Part shown: positions 27,274 through 34,366 of the stretch, in pieces
How the letters are laid out: every line of letters starts with the position of its first letter
Position numbering within the stretch: position 1 is the first letter of the stretch
Assembly (NCBI GenBank): GCA_002928735.1
Contig: PERL01000013.1
Location: 38,511 to 102,510 of the forward strand
DNA: 64,000 nucleotides
Direction of reading: 5' to 3'
Source: Hyphomicrobium sp.
GTDB lineage: Bacteria; Pseudomonadota; Alphaproteobacteria; Rhizobiales; Hyphomicrobiaceae
Made by a program: the position numbers and the translations under genes
Notes under the pieces: generated by a model
Databases searched by the model: none
Told to the model about the DNA's origin: nothing
Seen by the model: the letters and a program-made list of their open reading frames with translations, nothing else

Positions 27274-27735
27274 ATGACACCGCCTGACAAGCCCGGCCAC
27301 ATGGAACTCGCCTTGGCCGAAGCGCGGCTCGCCGCAGGACGGGGCGAGGTGCCCGTCGGTGCCGTGATCGTGTCGCCGGAGGGCCGCGTGGTGGCGGCGG
27401 CGGGCAACCGGACGCGGGAACACTCCGATCCGACGGCGCATGCGGAGGTGCTGGCGATCCGGGAGGCGTGCCGGGCACTCGGCAGCGAACGGCTCATTGG
27501 CCACGATCTTTACGTGACGCTGGAGCCGTGCCCGATGTGTGCGGCGGCGATTTCGTTCGCGCGCATCCGGCGGCTTTACTATGGGGCCGGCGATCCGAAG
27601 AGCGGTGGCGTGGAGCATGGGGCCCGCGTGTTCTCGCAGCCGACGTGCCATCACGCACCGGAGGTTTATCCGGGTCTGGGCGAGGACGAGGCGGGGGCAA
27701 TTCTAAAAGGGTTCTTCGCCGAGCGGCGGAGCTAG
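27274..27735 (+). CDS. tadA: tRNA-specific adenosine deaminase TadA
   Basis: 153 residues. The cytidine-deaminase fold has the zinc/catalytic motif HAEVLAIREA near 55 and PCPMCAAAI near 85. It deaminates A34 of tRNA-Arg(ACG) to inosine, needed to decode CGN codons. Its TAG stop shares the palindrome CTAG with the stop of the convergent patatin gene. Confidence 0.94.
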   Translation: MTPPDKPGHMELALAEARLAAGRGEVPVGAVIVSPEGRVVAAAGNRTREHSDPTAHAEVLAIREACRALGSERLIGHDLYVTLEPCPMCAAAISFARIRRLYYGAGDPKSGGVEHGARVFSQPTCHHAPEVYPGLGEDEAGAILKGFFAERRS

Positions 27736-28766
27736 ACGCCGGGCTTGCGCGTGCGCTTGAAGGATTTTAGGCGGCGCAGGAGGCGCGGCTTTTCGATGGG
27801 CACAACCGCGGTTGAGGTTTGCGAGCGCGGAACGGGGAGCGCGGTGGGCCGGGTCATTTCGATGGGGAGCGTTTCGGCGCCCATGATGCGGTCGAGTTTG
27901 ATTTTGAGTTCTTCTTTGGCGGGGATAGCGGCGGCGAGAATGTCGTCGACTTTCCAGATGTCGAGCAACTGGAAATGGCTGGTGCCGGCTTGAATAAGAA
28001 TATCGGGCTGCTCGGTTTTTAGTTTCTCGCGAATGATGGTGCGCTCGAAGATGAAGGAGGCCGCGAAGAGGCTTTCGGTTGCAGTCGGATGCGCGCGGTC
28101 GGGCGCGGGGACGGGGACGCCGGAGACGTCGATGGCTATGGTGAAGTCTGTGCCCTCGCGCACGAGATCGTAGGGCAGCGGATTGACCAGGCCGCCATCC
28201 ACGTAGGCTTTGCCATCGATGACGATGGGTTCGAAGATGGCGGGTAGCGCCATGCTGGCGGCGACGGCTTGGCGCAGATTTCCCATTTCGAAGATGTGCG
28301 CGTCGAGCGCATAAAAGTCGGTGGCGATGATCTTCATCGGGATGTCGAGTTGCGCGAAGTCGCGCGCGACGCGGGTGGGGTAGATGAGATCAAGAAGCGC
28401 TTCGGGCGACAGCACCGCATTCAAAGGCGAAAAGAATCGAGAGACGCGCGGCAGCGTGCGGGCGCGGGCGGCGAAGAGGTCGCGGGCCAGTTCAAAGCGG
28501 GCGGACAGCACCTCCTGCATCTGGGCGCGGATCTCGCGTGCGGACATTCCCGACGCGTAGGCTGCACCGATGACGGCGCCGATGGACGTGCCGGCGATGA
28601 CTTTCGGCCGGAGCCCCAACTCGTCGAAGGCTTCCAGCATGACGACGTGGGCCAGACCGCGCGCGCCGCCACCGCCCAGCGCGAGGCCGATGGCGGGTTT
28701 TCCAGCGGTTGGCGGCTTTGGCGGCAGGGACGGTGTCAGGGTATTGTCGGACATGGATGAGGGCAT
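27732..28766 (-). CDS. Patatin-like phospholipase (RssA-like)
   Basis: 344 residues. It has the oxyanion loop GGGGARGLAH near 31, the nucleophile elbow GTSIG near 60 and the catalytic Asp in DGGLVNP near 190, giving the Ser-Asp dyad of patatin-type lipid hydrolases. There is no signal peptide. The C-terminal tail is basic. Related bacterial proteins (RssA/YchK) are cytoplasmic or membrane-associated with uncertain substrates. ATG 28754 is an alternative start. Confidence 0.88.
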   Translation of the reverse strand: MPSSMSDNTLTPSLPPKPPTAGKPAIGLALGGGGARGLAHVVMLEAFDELGLRPKVIAGTSIGAVIGAAYASGMSAREIRAQMQEVLSARFELARDLFAARARTLPRVSRFFSPLNAVLSPEALLDLIYPTRVARDFAQLDIPMKIIATDFYALDAHIFEMGNLRQAVAASMALPAIFEPIVIDGKAYVDGGLVNPLPYDLVREGTDFTIAIDVSGVPVPAPDRAHPTATESLFAASFIFERTIIREKLKTEQPDILIQAGTSHFQLLDIWKVDDILAAAIPAKEELKIKLDRIMGAETLPIEMTRPTALPVPRSQTSTAVVPIEKPRLLRRLKSFKRTRKPGV

Positions 28767-28978
28767 TCGCTGACGGATGCTGTGGCGAAGAACATCAGCA
28801 CAAGTTGGGAATGCCGGCCACAGCGAATGCGGCGTGACCCCAAGTGTTTCAACTGACGCACTTCCTTTGCCGGATGTTAGCCTTTCCAGGTTCTAAATCG
28901 AGCGTTCTGGCCGGTGATCGTCTCCGGTGATCTGGCCCGGTTCGTCCATAGTGTTGCGTATCAAAAGGACGCTTGATC

Positions 28979-29620
28979 GTGGGACTTCACTGCTCGCGCG
29001 CTCTTGGCGCGATGATTCCTCTATCTAGTTTGTTTGTCGTCATGCCAGCCTCGGCGGACACAGCGCCCATCTGGACGGGCGCTTACGCAGGTATGCATGG
29101 CGGCGCGACGTGGGCGGAACTGGATCCCGATTGGGGTAAAGCCGGATTCGGTGATTTCGGGGATGTCATTACGCGCGACGGCATCTGGGGCCTTCATGCG
29201 GGATACAATGTCGGCAAGGGGCGCTTCGTCGTCGGCGTTGAAGCCGATGTCAATTTTGGCGGATTTGCCTTCGAGGCCTCGACTTTTGGGATCGACGGTT
29301 CGTATGAATCAAACTGGAGTGGTAGCGTACGCGCCCGCTTTGGCATGACCGCCGGCCCAGCTCTGTTCTACGGGACTGTTGGATATGCCCATTCCGACAC
29401 CGATTTCAGCGCTTCAGTGTTAGGCAACAGCTTTAGATTTTCTGAATCGCTGAACGGAGTCGTATACGGCGCCGGCGTTGAGGGCTTCATATTGCCTAAC
29501 GCGTCTTTGCGCGTGGAGGCACTGCGCTACGAATATTCATTTGACCAGGACATTCTGCGCGAATTCATCGACCCAAGCGAAACGGTTCTGCGGGCCGGTC
29601 TCACCTATCATTTCAACTGA
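28979..29620 (+). CDS. Outer-membrane beta-barrel protein (Omp25/31-like)
   Basis: About 213 residues from GTG 28979, with AAGGAC about 9 nt upstream. A signal peptide ends near MPASADT. The mature protein starts APIWTGAYAGMHGGATWA, typical of the OmpA-like eight-strand barrels of Rhizobiales. Alternating aromatic/polar strands (GLHAGYNVGKGRFVVGVEADVNFGG) follow, and it ends LTYHFN. Likely a structural or porin-like outer-membrane protein. It is monocistronic, with a bidirectional terminator downstream. Confidence 0.85.
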   Translation: MGLHCSRALGAMIPLSSLFVVMPASADTAPIWTGAYAGMHGGATWAELDPDWGKAGFGDFGDVITRDGIWGLHAGYNVGKGRFVVGVEADVNFGGFAFEASTFGIDGSYESNWSGSVRARFGMTAGPALFYGTVGYAHSDTDFSASVLGNSFRFSESLNGVVYGAGVEGFILPNASLRVEALRYEYSFDQDILREFIDPSETVLRAGLTYHFN

Positions 29621-29655
29621 TGGCGTCATGGGCGGCCCCATTGTAGTGAATTAGA

Positions 29656-29692
29656 AAAGGCCGGGTCGCGGACCCGGCCTTTCCGCTTTTTT
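29656..29692. terminator. Bidirectional rho-independent terminator
   Basis: AAAGGCCGGGTC and GACCCGGCCTTT form a perfect 12 bp stem with loop GCG, between convergent genes. A T-run follows on the plus side and a short A-rich stretch precedes it, so it can serve both the outer-membrane protein gene and hydroxypyruvate reductase. Confidence 0.85.
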
Positions 29693-29709
29693 CACCTTTT
29701 CGGCTGTGC

Positions 29710-30678
29710 TCACGCCAGCTTGAAGGGCATATCCTTGCCGGCGAAGAAGGCGTCGATGTTGTCGAGGGCCTCAAAGCCCATCTGGTTGCGGGCTTCGATG
29801 GCGGCCGAGCCGAGGTGCGGGAAGAGGAACGTGTTGGGCAGATCGTAGTAGCCTTCGTTGATCTTGGGCTCGCCGGCAAACACGTCCAGCCCCGCATACG
29901 CGAGGCGGCCGGACTTCAGCGCCGCGATCATGTCCTCGTCGTTGACGAGGTCGCCGCGGGCCGTATTTACGACGATGGCGCCGTGCGGCAGCTTCTCGAT
30001 CGTGGCCTTGTTGAAGAAGCCGCGCGTCTCAGGAGTCGAGGGCGCGTTGATGGAGAAGAACTGCGAGACTGCCAGCAAGCTGTCGAGGCTGTCGTGGTAG
30101 GTCGCGTTGTACTTGGCTTCGACTTCCGGCTTGGCGCGATAGATGTCGTAGTAGTGGACGTTCATGTCGAAGCCGCGGGCGCGCTGTGCGAGCGCTTGGC
30201 CGATTTTGCCGAAGCCGTAGATGCCGAGCGTCTTGTTATCGAGGCGCTGGCCGACGAGCTGGAGCGGCTGCCAACCCGGCCAGCGACGCTGGCGGATCAT
30301 GGCTTCGCCTTCACCCGCTCGGCGGGCGGCGCCGAGGAGGAGGAGCATGGCGATTTCAGCGGTGGCGACGGTGACGCCGTGGGGGGCATTGCCGACCTTG
30401 ATGCCGCGAGCTTTGCAGGCGTCGAGATCGATATGGTCGAAGCCGATGGAGAACGTCGAGATGCACTTGATGTTCTCGGGGATGCGCGCGATGACGTCGG
30501 CGCGGCATTTTTCGTTCAAAGTCAGAAGGATAGCGTCGACGGACTTGGCCGTTTCGAGCATTTCGTCGATGGTGATCTTGGGTTCGTCGCCGTGCGCGAT
30601 TACGTCGTAGGTTTCCCGGGCGCGGGCCATGACGGCATCCGGCAGAGGCCAGGTGATGAGAATTTTCTTCTTGGACAT
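29710..30678 (-). CDS. hprA: Hydroxypyruvate reductase / D-glycerate dehydrogenase (serine cycle)
   Basis: 322 residues. A D-2-hydroxyacid dehydrogenase with the NAD-binding GFGKIG (155-160) and the catalytic triad Arg in NTARGDLV (about 240), Glu in AGEPK (about 269) and His in FPHLGS (about 287). From the first residues (MSKKKILITWPLP) to the end it closely resembles the characterised Hyphomicrobium methylovorum enzyme as I remember it. That enzyme reduces hydroxypyruvate to D-glycerate in the serine cycle of formaldehyde assimilation. AGGA lies about 9 nt upstream of ATG. No other serine-cycle gene is in the window. Confidence 0.93.
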   Translation of the reverse strand: MSKKKILITWPLPDAVMARARETYDVIAHGDEPKITIDEMLETAKSVDAILLTLNEKCRADVIARIPENIKCISTFSIGFDHIDLDACKARGIKVGNAPHGVTVATAEIAMLLLLGAARRAGEGEAMIRQRRWPGWQPLQLVGQRLDNKTLGIYGFGKIGQALAQRARGFDMNVHYYDIYRAKPEVEAKYNATYHDSLDSLLAVSQFFSINAPSTPETRGFFNKATIEKLPHGAIVVNTARGDLVNDEDMIAALKSGRLAYAGLDVFAGEPKINEGYYDLPNTFLFPHLGSAAIEARNQMGFEALDNIDAFFAGKDMPFKLA

Positions 30679-30995
30679 TGGTTGCGTATCCTACCCGGGG
30701 TTCGACTTTCGTTGAGGATCGCCCGTATTGCCGCAACGTCGGGCGGCTGACAAGGGCTGTGGCAGCGCGACATTGAGCGTCTCAGCGGCCGCTGCGGCGC
30801 GGCTCTCGGTTTTTGCGACGCGTTGCATCGCGGTACTCGTCCTTTGCGCCGCGATGCGACGCGGCACGGTGACTTACGCTTTCTTCACCCTGATCGAAGA
30901 CACTCGGGCGGAGTGTTGCAGCTGCGCCCGATACGCGCCCGATGAGCGGGGCGGCCAGCCACAGGCATTATGATCACCGTGAAAGGGAGCCCGCC
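30679..30995. other. 317 bp divergent intergenic region
   Basis: It separates hydroxypyruvate reductase (minus) from a small exported-protein gene (plus). The main feature is the inverted repeat at 30819-30863. An 81-codon frame at 30728-30973 is Cys/Ala/Arg-rich and spans this repeat, and I do not regard it as coding. Promoters should lie here but were not resolved. Confidence 0.5.
30819..30863. repeat. 15 bp inverted repeat (strong hairpin)
   Basis: CGCGTTGCATCGCGG (30819-30833) pairs with CCGCGATGCGACGCG (30849-30863): 14 Watson-Crick pairs and one G-T, with a 15 nt loop. No T-run follows. It could be an operator, an mRNA structure or a relic of a short palindromic repeat family. Confidence 0.6.
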
Positions 30996-31376
30996 ATGCG
31001 TGCGGTCGTCATGGTTCTGGCAGTGCTGGTCGGCGTCAAAATCTGGGCGCAGGATCGCCTTTACCGCGAAGCCGCCGGTGAAGCGCTACTCGCCGCCTAC
31101 AAAATCCATGCTGAAGCCGCCTGCGTGGCGCGCCCGCAGACCGATGCGCGCGGTATGCCCGTGGCCGTCGGATCGGTGAACTGGAAGCAATCGGAGACGG
31201 CTGAAGTGATGCTGGGCAATCCGCGCCTCAGCGTGCCGATCTGGCAGCTCGAGCATCCGATGTGGGATGCGCGCTACAAGAATCCGATTGTGCGGCTGAC
31301 GGTGGGCGATCGCTATTCGCGGTTGGCGTGCGATTACGACGTGACGTCGGGCAAGGCGGAGCTGCTGGTGCTCTAG
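30996..31376 (+). CDS. Small exported or membrane-anchored hypothetical protein
   Basis: 126 residues from ATG 30996, with GGGAG 6 nt upstream. The first 17 residues (MRAVVMVLAVLVGVKIW) form an uncleaved signal anchor or signal peptide. The rest looks like a small beta-rich periplasmic domain with two Cys (EAACVARP, RLACDYD) that may pair. No family recognised. It is transcribed alone, convergent with the following methyltransferase gene. Confidence 0.65.
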   Translation: MRAVVMVLAVLVGVKIWAQDRLYREAAGEALLAAYKIHAEAACVARPQTDARGMPVAVGSVNWKQSETAEVMLGNPRLSVPIWQLEHPMWDARYKNPIVRLTVGDRYSRLACDYDVTSGKAELLVL

Positions 31377-31411
31377 TGCCGCGCGCCTTGCCGATGGCTC
31401 TGCATATCGAC

Positions 31412-32095
31412 CTAGCGGCGCGAGCCCTGGATGGCGATCTGGGTCATGAACAGATGGTCGATGCGGCCTGACGTCCAGCGCGACAGGCGTTCGACGCGGG
31501 GCGAGAACGGCGTGACGGGGCCGACGTGATCGATGCGGAAACCCGCATTTTCAAACATCGCACAGAAGGTTGCCGGCGTGAACCAGCGCAGATGCGTGCG
31601 GTCAAAGACGCCCTGATCGGCTAGATCGAAACGGCCCTTGGCGAGTTCGCGCAGAACGCGCCAATGGGCGATGTTGGGCGAGCTGGCCAGCACCATGCCA
31701 CCGGGACGGATGAAGCGCGAAAGGCGGCGGAGCAAGACCCCTGGTTCGACGAGGTGTTCGAGCACTTCGGAGAGAATGAGCGCGTCGAATTCAGCGGGTT
31801 GCCAATTGAAGTCCATGCGTTCGGCATCGCCGATCAAGACTTCGCTTAGGATTTCGCGTGCGGCGCTGCCATAGCTCTCCATGAGTTCGACGCCAGCATA
31901 GTGACCGGCGCGGCCGCGGGCCATGGCGAGAGCACCGGTGGCGCCGTTGCCGCAGCCGATTTCGAGAATGCGGGCCGAGGGGTCGCGCGGAAGAAGGCGG
32001 ACGAAGTCGGCGCGGGCATTGGTGAAGTAGCTGGTCGCCTTGCCTTCGTAGGCCGAAACGAGGCGGGCAGCCGGCGACAGGATTTCAGTCGTCAC
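31412..32095 (-). CDS. Class I SAM-dependent methyltransferase
   Basis: 227 residues from GTG 32095, with GGAG 6 nt upstream. SAM-binding motif I is ILEIGCGNGATGALA. The acidic residue of motif II follows in YAGVEL, and LILSEVLEHLVEPGVLLRRL with IRPGGMVLASSPN complete the fold. The pattern matches methyltransferases near polysaccharide loci (Methyltransf_11/23 type). It is divergent from the Wza-like export gene and may methylate a sugar or lipid-linked glycan. The substrate is inferred only from position. Confidence 0.8.
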   Translation of the reverse strand: MTTEILSPAARLVSAYEGKATSYFTNARADFVRLLPRDPSARILEIGCGNGATGALAMARGRAGHYAGVELMESYGSAAREILSEVLIGDAERMDFNWQPAEFDALILSEVLEHLVEPGVLLRRLSRFIRPGGMVLASSPNIAHWRVLRELAKGRFDLADQGVFDRTHLRWFTPATFCAMFENAGFRIDHVGPVTPFSPRVERLSRWTSGRIDHLFMTQIAIQGSRR

Positions 32096-32257
32096 GTTCA
32101 ACTCCACACGACACCTAATGCTCGCGGAGAATAGAGGGCACATCTCAACGAGCCGTTTATGAAACGGCCGGGTTACGGCCCTTGACCAGAGTTGCGTGTG
32201 AATCTGGAAATTACTTACGAGGCGTAAACTTCGGATTTCGCCCGCTTTTTTCGCATT

Positions 32258-32295
32258 CTGTTAGGGCGTCTTTAAGACTAACAGCGCTCTGTTAG
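32258..32295. promoter_or_regulatory. Triple CTGTTAG motif, candidate operator
   Basis: CTGTTAG occurs at 32258-32264, its reverse complement CTAACAG at 32278-32284, and CTGTTAG again at 32289-32295. The last two form a perfect 7-4-7 inverted repeat around CGCT. The cluster lies 80 bp upstream of the export operon and within the divergent control region. Confidence 0.5.
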
Positions 32296-32374
32296 ACGGT
32301 GCGGTGGAGGTCTTGTCTCTCGGCATCCGCCTTCCGCCTCGTGTGTTTTCGCTCCGGTGAAATTGGTTTTGCGT

Positions 32375-32962
32375 ATGTCCGTGGTTCCTGCGTTCAGATC
32401 CTTTGCGGCCGCACTCCTGGCGGCTTTGGCCGTTGGCGCGTGCGCCGACGAAATCGGACCCGCACCCGCCAGCTTCGCCGTTGAGGCCGGTCCTTCGGCG
32501 CTTGGAGCCTCCTATCGTCTCGGCATCGGCGACAAACTCAAGATCACAGTGTTTGGCGAAGAGAGCCTTTCGGGCGCCGCTGAGGTGAATGCATCCGGAC
32601 AGGTCTCGCTGCCGCTTGCCGGCGAGGTGCCCGCACAAGGCAAGACATTGGGGCAGTTCCGCGAGACGGTGGCGAACCGGCTGGCCGATGGCTACCTGAA
32701 GAACCCCAAGGTGACGATCGAGATCACAAACTACCGGCCGTTTTACATTCATGGCGAAGTGAAGAGCGGCGGCGAGTTTGCCTACAAGACCGGTATCCGG
32801 CTGCGCGATGCGGTCGCGATGGCCGGCGGCTACACATACCGGGCCGAGCAATCGTATGCCGTTGTGACGCGGGAGGGCGCCGGCGACGTGCGCATTCCAG
32901 CGAACGGTTCCGTCATCCTCCTTCCAGGCGACAACGTCCGCATTCCAGAACGCTTCTTCTAG
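32375..32962 (+). CDS. Wza-like polysaccharide export lipoprotein
   Basis: 195 residues. The lipoprotein signal ends at ALAVGAC (Cys near 23). A Poly_export domain (YRLGIGDKLKITVFGEESLSG... VSLPLAGEVPAQGKTL) and one SLBB-like domain (PFYIHGEVKSGGEFAYKTGIRLRDAVAMAGG) follow. Proteins of this size form the outer-membrane or periplasmic export channel of Wzx/Wzy systems, as HfsD or GumB do. It is shorter than E. coli Wza and lacks the C-terminal amphipathic helix. First gene of the operon 32375-39708. An upstream GTG at 32357 is possible. Confidence 0.9.
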   Translation: MSVVPAFRSFAAALLAALAVGACADEIGPAPASFAVEAGPSALGASYRLGIGDKLKITVFGEESLSGAAEVNASGQVSLPLAGEVPAQGKTLGQFRETVANRLADGYLKNPKVTIEITNYRPFYIHGEVKSGGEFAYKTGIRLRDAVAMAGGYTYRAEQSYAVVTREGAGDVRIPANGSVILLPGDNVRIPERFF

Positions 32963-32983
32963 TACGCAAAGGTTCGACACCTC

Positions 32984-34348
32984 GTGTTTCCGAGACCATA
33001 CACCGCTGACGATCGAGGGCCGCGCCGCGATGCGCAGGCCTTCGCGTGCGTTGCGGCGGTGGCCTTGTCGGCGGTGCCATTTGGGAATGCGGCTGCAATC
33101 GAAGTCGACAACACCGCCGACCTGATTACCGATACGGTGGCCAGCGGCGAGATGCGCCGTGAGTGGCAGGAAGCGCAGAGGCGCGCGGCCCGTTCGGTTG
33201 ATCAAGCTGATCGCGGATTTGCCGCGCCTGATGGTTTGCGCGTCGGTAACTTCATCCTCTATCCGTCAGTCAGTGAAACGGCCATCTACGACAGCAATAT
33301 CTATGGCCAGGCGCAGGCGCCGACGGCCGATTGGCGCTTCATCACGGCGCCGACGCTTTCCATCCGGTCGGACTTGCCCCGGCATGCCTTCGACATGAAC
33401 ATTTTCGGACGGTTCATGAACTTTGCCGAAAGCACGGATCAGAATTACGCCGACTTCGGTGCCGCTGCCCGCGGCGCACTGCATATCGATCATGCCCATA
33501 CGCTTTCGGTCTCGGCCGGTGCCCGGCGCGACCACGAGGAGCGCTCGGCCATCACCGCGTCACAGGTCGCCGCGGAACCCGTTCCCGTCGACCAATATCG
33601 CGCATCGATCGGTCTGACGCGGGATGCCGGACGGCTTTACGGGACGCTGTCTGCATCGGCAGAAAAGCTCGACTATCACAGCGTCGCGGCAATTGGGGGC
33701 GGACGGCTGAACCAAGACTACCGCGATCAGGAGCTTTATGCGGCACAGTTGCGCGCGGGCTACCGTATTTCGCCCGGGTTCGATTTTGTCGCCAACGTGC
33801 GGGGCATTCGACAGTACAACGAGCCCGAAACGCCGGGATTCGAGAACCGCGACTCTAAGGGGTACGAGATTTCGGCGGGGCTTGCGTTCGAGACCGATCC
33901 GCTGTTGCGCTGGCGCGTGCTCGGCGGGTATGGGGTCCGTAATTTCGACCAGCCCGGCTTAGAGAGCATCGCCAGTTCGCTTCTGGAAGCGCAGGCGCAG
34001 TGGCTTGCCACGCACCGGCTGACGCTGACTGCGGTTGCGTCGCGTAAAATCGACGATGAATTAGGCGCCAATGACAACGGGCGTATCGAAAGCGCGGTCA
34101 GCCTGACCGCGGACTACGAGATCCGCCATGATCTCTTTGCTACGGCCAATGCCGGCTTCACGCGGGCCGATTTTATCGGAAGTTCGCGCGAGGACGACAT
34201 CTTCGAGGCCGGCGTTTCGCTCGACTATCACTACACGAAAAACATGCTGCTGACGCTCGGTTACTCCTATGAGGACCGCCAATCGAACGAAGCGGAATTC
34301 GACATGAATCGCAGCCAAGTTCGCATCGGCGGCACGTTGAAGTTCTAA
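32984..34348 (+). CDS. Outer-membrane beta-barrel protein of the polysaccharide locus (BBP2-like)
   Basis: 454 residues. An N-terminal signal (ACVAAVALSAVPFGNAAA) is followed by a segment of about 60 residues with Gln/Arg/Ala helices, then a long run of alternating beta strands (for example TLSVSAGARRDHEER, LFATANAGFTRADFIG, LLTLGYSYEDRQ). The protein ends in Phe (GGTLKF), typical of outer-membrane barrels. BBP2-type proteins often sit between wza and wzc genes in alphaproteobacterial exopolysaccharide loci. It may guide or secrete the polymer. No enzymatic motif. Confidence 0.85.
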   Translation: MFPRPYTADDRGPRRDAQAFACVAAVALSAVPFGNAAAIEVDNTADLITDTVASGEMRREWQEAQRRAARSVDQADRGFAAPDGLRVGNFILYPSVSETAIYDSNIYGQAQAPTADWRFITAPTLSIRSDLPRHAFDMNIFGRFMNFAESTDQNYADFGAAARGALHIDHAHTLSVSAGARRDHEERSAITASQVAAEPVPVDQYRASIGLTRDAGRLYGTLSASAEKLDYHSVAAIGGGRLNQDYRDQELYAAQLRAGYRISPGFDFVANVRGIRQYNEPETPGFENRDSKGYEISAGLAFETDPLLRWRVLGGYGVRNFDQPGLESIASSLLEAQAQWLATHRLTLTAVASRKIDDELGANDNGRIESAVSLTADYEIRHDLFATANAGFTRADFIGSSREDDIFEAGVSLDYHYTKNMLLTLGYSYEDRQSNEAEFDMNRSQVRIGGTLKF

Positions 34349-34366
34349 CGGATCATCCAGACACAC

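Noticed and set aside
30728..30973. 81-codon plus-strand frame
   Set aside because: Spans the strong inverted repeat, Cys/Arg/Ala-rich, no ribosome site; overlaps the upstream region of a better supported gene.
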